This document shows, in pieces, positions 58,437-64,000 of a stretch of 64,000 nt of DNA. Every line of letters begins with the position of its first letter. Position 1 is the first letter of the stretch. The translations under genes were made by a program, and so were the position numbers. The stretch comes from VFMC01 sp050248155 (GTDB taxonomy: Bacteria; Actinomycetota; Acidimicrobiia; Acidimicrobiales; Ilumatobacteraceae): NCBI GenBank assembly GCA_050248155.1, contig JBFWSW010000007.1, forward strand, positions 59,428 to 123,427, in the 5' to 3' direction. The notes beneath the pieces were generated by a model. The model made no database searches. It had not been told where the DNA came from and was given only the letters and a program-made list of their open reading frames with translations.

Positions 58437-60199
58437 CGGTCACGACCGACCAGGGCGCGCCGGCCACGACCACGTCCGTCGCCACCGTCCTGCCCGACGT
58501 CACTGGGCTCGACAAGTCGTTCGACTACCTCGTCCCTGCCGACCTCCGCGAGGTCGTGCGCGTCGGCTCGATGGTGCGAGTGCCGCTGGCCGGTCGTCGG
58601 ATCGGTGGTTGGATCACGCGTCTCGGGATGACCGACATCCCGATCGATCGTCTCGTGCCGATCGCCAAGTGGTCCGGTCACGGGCCGAGCGCCGAGATCG
58701 TCGATCTCGCCGAGTGGGCCGCCGAGCGGTGGGGCGCCGACCGGGTCAGACCCCTCCTCGTGGTCGCCAGCCCGGCGAACATGGTCCGCGCGCTCCCGTC
58801 GGCGAGGTCGTCTCGCATCAGCCCGCCGGGGCCGGCGCTCGGAGCGGCCGTCGCAGGTCTGCTCGAGCAGGGGGGTGGCGTCGTGCGCACGTCACCCAGC
58901 GACGACGTCGTACCGATGTTGATCGGCATCGCCGCGCGTGGCCCGCTGCTCGTCGTGCACCCGGCCGCGCACGGAGCAGGCGTCGTCGCCGCCCGGCTGC
59001 GTGGAGCCGGCCTCCGCGTGGCACTCCTCCCGGACGACTGGGCGGCAGCTGCGGGTGGCGCGGCAGATGTCGTCGTGGGCACGCGCAACGCGATCTGGGC
59101 GTCGATGCCGGATGTCGGCGCCATCGTCGTCCTCGACGAGCACGACGACGCGCTGCAGGACGAGCGCACACCCACGTGGCACGTACGCGAGGTGGCCATC
59201 GAACGAGCCCGGCGTCGCGGGGTGCCGTGCGTGTTGGTCTCGCCGTGCCCGACGGTCACCGCGCTGCACTGGTCGGGTAAGCGGTGGCTGCACCCGACCT
59301 TCGCCGACGAGCGGGCCGGGTGGCCCGTGGTGCAGGTGATCGACCGGTCGGCCGGCGCACCGTGGCAACGGTCGTTGCTGACGTCCGAGCTCATCGCCCA
59401 CCTGCGCGATCCCCGACAGCAGGTCGTCTGCGTGCACAACACACCGGGACGTAGCCGGCTGCTGGCGTGCCGGTCGTGTCGCTCGCTGCTCGTGTGCGAG
59501 CGCTGCGAGGCCGCGGTCGAACAGCCCGATGGGGACACCCTGCACTGCCGGCGGTGTGGCACCGACCGTCCGCCGGTGTGCCAGCACTGCGGATCGAGCG
59601 CGCTCGCGAACGTGCGACCGGGCGTCGCCCGGCTGCGTGACGAGCTCGAGGCCGCCGCCAACCGGCCCGTCGTCGCCGTGACGGGCGAGTCGTCCCTCGA
59701 TGTCGCCGAGGCCGGCGTGTACGTCGGAACCGAGGCAGTGCTGCACCGTGTCGGGCACGCCGACGTGGTCGCGTTCCTCGACTTCGACGCCGAACTGCTC
59801 GCGCCGCGCTACCGCGCGTTCGAGCAGGCGATGGTGCTCCTCGTCAGAGCGGCCCGCCTGCTCGGTCCGCGCGACGAGGGGGGCCGGCTCCTCGTCCAGA
59901 CGTTCTCGCCGCGCCACCCCGTCATCGACGCGGCGCTGTTCGCCGACCCGGGTCGGCTCACACGTCTCGACGCGTCGCGTCGCCGAGATCTCGGCCTGCC
60001 GCCGTTCCAGGCGCTCGCTCGGGTGAGCGGCGCTGGCGCGGAGGAGTTCGTCGCGACCGTCGGCCTCGACACCGCACCCGACGGCGACGCGTACCTCGTG
60101 CGGGCGGACACGTGGGACGCGCTCGGCTCGGCCCTCGCGTCGACGCCGCGTCCGAAGGGGGCACGGTTGCGGATCGAGGTCGACCCGGCGCGGCGCTGA
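58433..60199 (+). CDS. priA: Primosomal protein PriA, actinobacterial type; probable CTG start
   Basis: A 588-residue PriA-like protein. The N-terminal DNA-binding part has PDVTGLDKSFDYLVPADLREVV and GSMVRVPLAGRRIGGWI. Eight cysteines form the zinc module: CRSCRSLLVCERCE and CRRCGTDRPPVCQHCG. The helicase core is degenerate. I see no GxGKS/T Walker A, and the DEAH box reads LDEHDD, so it may restart replication without unwinding. To keep the conserved N-terminus, translation must begin at CTG 58433, which overlaps the metK stop as CTGA. Confidence 0.87.
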   Translation: MTVTTDQGAPATTTSVATVLPDVTGLDKSFDYLVPADLREVVRVGSMVRVPLAGRRIGGWITRLGMTDIPIDRLVPIAKWSGHGPSAEIVDLAEWAAERWGADRVRPLLVVASPANMVRALPSARSSRISPPGPALGAAVAGLLEQGGGVVRTSPSDDVVPMLIGIAARGPLLVVHPAAHGAGVVAARLRGAGLRVALLPDDWAAAAGGAADVVVGTRNAIWASMPDVGAIVVLDEHDDALQDERTPTWHVREVAIERARRRGVPCVLVSPCPTVTALHWSGKRWLHPTFADERAGWPVVQVIDRSAGAPWQRSLLTSELIAHLRDPRQQVVCVHNTPGRSRLLACRSCRSLLVCERCEAAVEQPDGDTLHCRRCGTDRPPVCQHCGSSALANVRPGVARLRDELEAAANRPVVAVTGESSLDVAEAGVYVGTEAVLHRVGHADVVAFLDFDAELLAPRYRAFEQAMVLLVRAARLLGPRDEGGRLLVQTFSPRHPVIDAALFADPGRLTRLDASRRRDLGLPPFQALARVSGAGAEEFVATVGLDTAPDGDAYLVRADTWDALGSALASTPRPKGARLRIEVDPARR

Positions 60200-60238
60200 G
60201 CTGGGCGGGGCTCGGCGGGGCCGGGCTGGGAGGGGCTG

Positions 60239-60841
60239 TCACATGGTGCGCCGGCCGCCCACCCTCAGCACGCGAAAACCGGCGCCCGACGCGATTCGCT
60301 CGGCGCGGTGATCCTGCTCGGAGAGCCATCGCTGGAGCGAGTCGGCACCGAGGTGCTGCTGGACGACGAGGTGTGCCTCGCCACCCGGCGCCAACCGTTC
60401 CAGCCAGCGCAGCAACAGGGCGTGCAGCGCGTCCTTGCCGACGCGGATCGGCGGGTTGCTCCAGATGGCTCCGAACCGGATGCTGTCGGGCACCTCGTCG
60501 GGGTGCAGCACGGTCACGTTCGACAGGCCGTTGCGCTCTGCGTTCAGCCGGCACAGCTCGCGGGCTCGCTCGTTGACGTCGATCGCCCACACGCGTGCGG
60601 CCGGTGACCGGCGTGCCATCGTGAGGGCGATCGCTCCGGTGCCGCACCCGAGGTCGAGCAGGTCACCGCCCGGCGGAGGCGGCGGCACCTTGAGCAGCAA
60701 CAGCTTCGTCCCCCGGTCCACCCTCCCGTGACCGAACACGCCACGGTCGGTCACCAGGGTCAGTGGCCCGTCCGGGAGCGACCACGTCACCGATCGCCGG
60801 TCGCTGTCCGCGCGCGGCTGCTCGTCGAAGTAGTGCGCCAT
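60239..60841 (-). CDS. RsmC-like small methyltransferase
   Basis: A 200-residue SAM-dependent methyltransferase. GVFGHGRVDRGTKLLL precedes motif I, LLDLGCGTGAIALTMAR. VWAIDVNERARELCR is motif II and WSNPPIRVGK is the NPP(I/F) catalytic motif for guanine N2. It matches the catalytic half of RsmC, in the single-domain form common in Gram-positives. Target is probably rRNA (inference). It is divergent to def. Confidence 0.88.
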   Translation of the reverse strand: MAHYFDEQPRADSDRRSVTWSLPDGPLTLVTDRGVFGHGRVDRGTKLLLLKVPPPPPGGDLLDLGCGTGAIALTMARRSPAARVWAIDVNERARELCRLNAERNGLSNVTVLHPDEVPDSIRFGAIWSNPPIRVGKDALHALLLRWLERLAPGGEAHLVVQQHLGADSLQRWLSEQDHRAERIASGAGFRVLRVGGRRTM

Positions 60842-60849
60842 CTGCTCGG

Positions 60850-60855
60850 TAGCCT
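60850..60855 (+). promoter_or_regulatory. -10 element, leaderless start of def
   Basis: TAGCCT followed by 7 bases and ATG 60863. Confidence 0.5.
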
Positions 60856-60862
60856 TGCATGC

Positions 60863-61408
60863 ATGGGGTACACGATCCGCACCTTCGGCGACCCGGTCCT
60901 CAAGACCAAGGCTGCTGCCGTCACCGACATCGACGGCAAGATCGTGCGACTGGTCGACGACATGTTCGACACGCTGTACACCAGCGACTCCGGCATCGGG
61001 CTCGCCGCGCCGCAGATCGGTGTGCAGAAGCAGATCTTCGTCTGGGAGATCGACGACGAGCCGATGGTCATCATCAACCCCGAGATCGTCGAGAGCCGCG
61101 GTGAGTGGGTGTACGACGAGGGTTGTCTCAGCATCCCCGGTCTGTACGTCGAGATGGTGCGGCCGAAGGAAGTGCTCATGCGTGGGATCGATCTCGACGG
61201 CAACACCGTCGAGATCGAGGCCGACGAGCTGGCCGGCCGGCTGTTCCAGCACGAGCTCGACCATCTGAACGGCGTGCTCATGTTCGACCGGATGGAGCCC
61301 GACCAGCGCAAGGCTGCGATGGCCGAGTACCGCCGGATCGTGGAGGCCGCGTCGGCGTCGGCGCCGGCGACGCCCCCAGCTCCCAAGCGTCGTCTGCGCT
61401 TGACGTGA
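60863..61408 (+). CDS. def: Peptide deformylase
   Basis: A 181-residue metalloenzyme removing N-formyl groups. GIGLAAPQIGV, EGCLSIPGLYVE (Cys ligand) and QHELDHLNGVL (HExxH) are intact. A Lys/Arg- and Ala/Pro-rich C-terminal tail extends the domain. The stop overlaps fmt by GTGA. Widespread pairing def-fmt. Confidence 0.97.
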   Translation: MGYTIRTFGDPVLKTKAAAVTDIDGKIVRLVDDMFDTLYTSDSGIGLAAPQIGVQKQIFVWEIDDEPMVIINPEIVESRGEWVYDEGCLSIPGLYVEMVRPKEVLMRGIDLDGNTVEIEADELAGRLFQHELDHLNGVLMFDRMEPDQRKAAMAEYRRIVEAASASAPATPPAPKRRLRLT

Positions 61409-62277
61409 CCCGGCCCCGCCGGCTGGTCTACCTCGGCACGCCGGAGGTCGCCGTCCCCCCGCTCGAGGCGCTCGCCGCCTCGGGGTTCGAGATCGCCGCG
61501 GTGGTCACCCGAGTCGACAAGCGCCGCGGACGGGGGAGCGCGCTCACCCCGAGTCCGGTGAAGGCAGCAGCAACAGCGCTCGGTCTGCCCGTCGTGCACC
61601 GTGTGGACGACGTCCTCGACATCCACGCGACGAACCCGGTCGACCTCGGTGTCGTCGTCGCCTTCGGGCAGCTCATCCGCCCGCACGTGCTCGATGCGAT
61701 CCCGATGGTCAACCTCCACTTCTCGCTCCTGCCGCGCTGGCGCGGTGCAGCGCCGGTCGAGCGTGCGTTGCTCGCCGGCGACACGTCGACCGGTGTCTGC
61801 CTGATGCGGCTCGAGGAAGGCCTCGACACCGGCCCGGTGCACGGATGCGTCGAAGCGCCCATCCGGGATGACGACACGCTCGACTCGCTGCGCGGCCGGC
61901 TGGTCGAGCTCGGGACCGAGCTGTTGATCAGCCAGCTCGAGGCCGGGCTCTCCCCACCCACCGCCCAGTCCGGTGAGCCGACCTACGCCGCGAAGATCAC
62001 CCCCGACGACCTCCACCTCGATTGGGCCCAGCCCGCGATCGTGCGCCACCGGGTCGTGCGTCTCGGGGGAGCGTGGACGTCGTTCCGAGGCAAGCGCCTG
62101 AAGGTCGTCGAGGCCGAGCTGCTCGACCCGGGTGCGACAGGCGACCAGCTGGAGGAGGACCCGGGGGTCGTGGGCGGGCTGCGCCTCGTGCGGGTGCAAC
62201 CGGAGGGCCGGGCGACGATGTCGTTCCGTGACTTCGCCAACGGCGTCCGACCTCAGGTCGGGGAGCGCGTGGGCTGA
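61405..62277 (+). CDS. fmt: Methionyl-tRNA formyltransferase
   Basis: A 290-residue enzyme formylating initiator Met-tRNA. VYLGTPEVAVPPLEALAASG opens the fold. VNLHFSLLPRWRGAAPVERALLAGD carries the catalytic Asn/His/Asp region (in parts: NLHFSLLPRWRG). MRLEEGLDTGPV and TYAAKI follow. The C-terminal domain is short, about 20-30 residues less than in E. coli. No rsmB follows. It overlaps a convergent MaoC gene by 25 bases. Confidence 0.95.
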   Translation: MTRPRRLVYLGTPEVAVPPLEALAASGFEIAAVVTRVDKRRGRGSALTPSPVKAAATALGLPVVHRVDDVLDIHATNPVDLGVVVAFGQLIRPHVLDAIPMVNLHFSLLPRWRGAAPVERALLAGDTSTGVCLMRLEEGLDTGPVHGCVEAPIRDDDTLDSLRGRLVELGTELLISQLEAGLSPPTAQSGEPTYAAKITPDDLHLDWAQPAIVRHRVVRLGGAWTSFRGKRLKVVEAELLDPGATGDQLEEDPGVVGGLRLVRVQPEGRATMSFRDFANGVRPQVGERVG

Positions 62278-62735
62278 CCCGCTGCCACCGAGACGTCTCG
62301 GTAGACGACCGCGGTGCCATCGAGGACGACGACGCCGTCCTGGTTCGAGATCGTCGTGCGGAGGGTGCCGATCGGCTTGTCGTCGCGGCGATCGAGCACC
62401 TCGACCTCGGCGGTGATCCGGTCGCCCGGACGCACCGGCGCGCGGAACGACCAATCCACGTGCAGGAACACCGATCCGGGGCCGGGCAGGTCTTCGGCCA
62501 CCGCTGCGTTCAGCAGACCCGACGTGACGCCACCCTGCACGATGATGCCGCCGAACCGGCTCGCAGCTGCCAGATCGGCGTCGTAGTGCAGCGGGTTGCG
62601 GTCGCCGGTGATCTCGGTGAACCGGACGATGTCGTCCGCGCTCACGGTGCGGCTCCGGCGGGCGATCGTGCCGACCGCCGGGATCGCCGCGGCCGGGCTC
62701 GCCGCGGATGCCGTCGTCTCGATGCCAGTTCCCAT
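62253..62735 (-). CDS. MaoC-like hot-dog dehydratase
   Basis: A 160-residue single hot-dog protein. RRSRTVSADDIVRFTEITGDRNPLHYD has the Asp-His catalytic pair of R-hydratases (part: GDRNPLHYD). GGIIVQGGVTSGLLNAAV and VDWSFRAPVRPGDRITAEVEV follow. It probably hydrates enoyl-CoA or is a mesaconyl-CoA-like hydratase. ATG 62735 gives a 16-residue Ala-rich head. Confidence 0.88.
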   Translation of the reverse strand: MGTGIETTASAASPAAAIPAVGTIARRSRTVSADDIVRFTEITGDRNPLHYDADLAAASRFGGIIVQGGVTSGLLNAAVAEDLPGPGSVFLHVDWSFRAPVRPGDRITAEVEVLDRRDDKPIGTLRTTISNQDGVVVLDGTAVVYRDVSVAAGQPTRSPT

Positions 62736-62836
62736 CTCGGTGCTCCTCGTCCGTGTCGTGGCTGCGATCGACCCGGTTCGACCCGCGCGACCGTGATCAG
62801 GGTCGCGTCGCGCCCTTCCCCGTGCCTTCCCCGGCC

Positions 62837-64000
62837 TCATGTCCATTGCTCGCTGGGGGGTCCGGTGGTCATGGTGGTGCCGTCGGGGTAGGTGACGGTC
62901 AGGCGGCGGTCCGGTGACAAGGACAGTTTCCAGTGGTTGTCGTGGATGAGGTCGTGGTGGTGTTTGCAGATGGGGACGAGGTTTTCGATGTCGGTGGGGC
63001 CGTGGTCGGCGTCCCATTCGATGGTGTGGTGCGGTTCGGTTCGTGAGACGGGGACGGTGCAGCCGGGGATCGCACAGTGCCGGTACATGATCCGCAGGGC
63101 GCGGCGTTGGTCGTCGTTCGCGAGCCGTCGTGTGCGCCCGAGCTTCAACACGACACCTTGTTCGTCGATGAAGGCGAGGGTGATGTCGGCGAACATCGCC
63201 ATCCGGCGCACCGTGTCCAACGGCAGGTCGAGGCCGGGGATGCCGCAGTCGAACCGTGTGCCGGGGTGTTCACCGAACAGCCAGGTGGTCGCGTCGAGCA
63301 CGATCGACAGGTCCACCCGCCCCCCACACGAACACCCGGCACACTTCGTGTCGCACTCACCGTCATCGGCGGTGGTGCCGGGGTGGGGGATGCCGAGCAG
63401 GTCCAACAGGGCGTGGGCGCGGAGGAACCCGGTCCGCTCCAACGGGTCGGAGGGTGCCATGGGCGGGGTGGGTTGGTGGCGGAGCCGGTCGAGTTGCTGG
63501 TCGAGCCGGTTGATCAACATCGCTCCGGTGATCGGGTCGAGGCGTCCGTTGATGCGGACCATCCCGGTCGCCGGATCAACCCAGGCGCTCATGCGCACAT
63601 CACGCTGTTGACGCTCCAGCCTGGCCATGCCGCCGTCCGAGCGGATCTTGCGGGCGGCCTTGGCGATCTCGCGGCGGAACTGCTCCGGGTTCATCGCCTC
63701 CGCCAACCCAGCGAGCCGTTCACCCTCTGCCACCAACGCTGCCCGCTCGTTGGGTTCGAGCGAGCGGAGCCCGGCGGTCATCGCGTCGAGGTGCTCACCC
63801 GACACCTTGCCGTCGGCGAGGGCGTCGGCGAGCGCGGGGACGCTGTCGGCGGTCTTGGCGCGTTCCGCGGTCTGGTTGCCGTGGTGCAGGCTGGTCCCGG
63901 TCGCCTCGGCGACTTCGGCTTCGGGGAACACCGACGGCGACACATCGGCCAGTGCCCGCAGCCCGTTGGTGAACGCGACCTCGCGGCCGTCGAGCCAGCG
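62837..64000 (-). CDS. DUF222/HNH endonuclease-domain protein, partial (runs off right edge)
   Basis: At least 387 residues; the frame is open from the window edge. The DUF222 part has LADGKVSGEHLDAMTAGLRSL and RMSAWVDPATGMVRINGRLDP. A Cys cluster (CDTKCAGCSCGG) sits mid-protein. The C-terminal HNH motif has CAIPGCTVPVSRTEPHHT, then ENLVPICKHHHDLIH. It is the type called 13E12-repeat family in mycobacteria, which occurs in multiple copies. It may be a mobile or repeated element, but no terminal repeats are seen. Confidence 0.88.
   Translation of the reverse strand, partial: RWLDGREVAFTNGLRALADVSPSVFPEAEVAEATGTSLHHGNQTAERAKTADSVPALADALADGKVSGEHLDAMTAGLRSLEPNERAALVAEGERLAGLAEAMNPEQFRREIAKAARKIRSDGGMARLERQQRDVRMSAWVDPATGMVRINGRLDPITGAMLINRLDQQLDRLRHQPTPPMAPSDPLERTGFLRAHALLDLLGIPHPGTTADDGECDTKCAGCSCGGRVDLSIVLDATTWLFGEHPGTRFDCGIPGLDLPLDTVRRMAMFADITLAFIDEQGVVLKLGRTRRLANDDQRRALRIMYRHCAIPGCTVPVSRTEPHHTIEWDADHGPTDIENLVPICKHHHDLIHDNHWKLSLSPDRRLTVTYPDGTTMTTGPPSEQWT

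Noticed and set aside
62837..64000. HNH gene as a group II intron or insertion sequence
   Set aside because: It has a DUF222 body and no reverse transcriptase, transposase, terminal repeats or target duplication in the window.
1..64000. tRNA or rRNA genes
   Set aside because: No TTCGA/TTCAA T-loop with a matching acceptor stem or conserved rRNA stretch was seen; gaps between genes are all under about 220 bases.

Overview
The window is about 70% GC and looks like the chromosome of a free-living, high-GC actinobacterium. The best fit is class Acidimicrobiia (Ilumatobacter-like). This rests on gene order (alaS-ruvX-mltG-aroE/C/K/B-aroQ-pepQ-efp-nusB, then carAB-pyrD-mIHF-gmk-rpoZ-coaBC-metK-priA-def-fmt), on actinobacterial markers (mIHF, GuaB1-type IMPDH homologue, DUF3151, a PriA with degenerate ATPase motifs), and on a surface protein built from about 129-residue repeats. 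The taxonomic call is inference from gene content. No 16S, tRNA, CRISPR array or insertion sequence was seen.

Layout. 1-4.8 kb: the start of a divergent TetR regulator, an SDR oxidoreductase, a lipoprotein, a lipocalin-like protein, heme A synthase ctaA, a small membrane protein and a frameshifted histidine phosphatase. 4.9-10.4 kb: a branched-chain amino-acid-type (HAAT) ABC importer, livH-livM-livG-livF, converging on its lipoprotein substrate-binding gene across a shared terminator. 10.5-16.8 kb: enoyl-CoA hydratase, nitroreductase, ROK regulator, xylose isomerase, xylulokinase and a DnaJ-domain protein (xylose catabolism). 16.7-33 kb: mixed housekeeping genes, including Sua5, GuaB1, cmk, plsC, M18 peptidase, pyruvate kinase, MobA-like, RNase D, ParA and GH13 genes, plus the repeat-containing surface protein. 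33-36.6 kb: TypA, a VOC/EF-hand protein and a Cys-rich protein. 36.6-47.6 kb: the alaS to nusB operon with the shikimate genes. 47.6-62.3 kb: a DUF2079 membrane protein, then the pyrimidine, mIHF, RNA polymerase omega, CoA, SAM, PriA and deformylase/formyltransferase block. 62.2-64 kb: a MaoC-like protein and a DUF222/HNH protein that runs off the right edge.

How the genes work together. Most same-strand neighbours overlap by 1-4 bases (ATGA, GTGA or TGATG junctions), so they are probably translationally coupled. Genes that start a transcription unit usually carry a TANNNT hexamer 6-8 bases before the start codon and no Shine-Dalgarno sequence. This implies widespread leaderless transcription, and it fixes several start codons used here.

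Most unusual content. The substrate-binding protein appears to be circularly permuted: its normal C-terminal segment precedes its normal N-terminal segment. Its partner permease LivH carries a signal peptide and an extra extracytoplasmic beta domain. Other points are two probable CTG start codons (gmk, priA), a VOC domain joined to an EF-hand loop, a palindrome covering the -10 boxes of two divergent genes, and 14-bp tandem repeats before two start codons.
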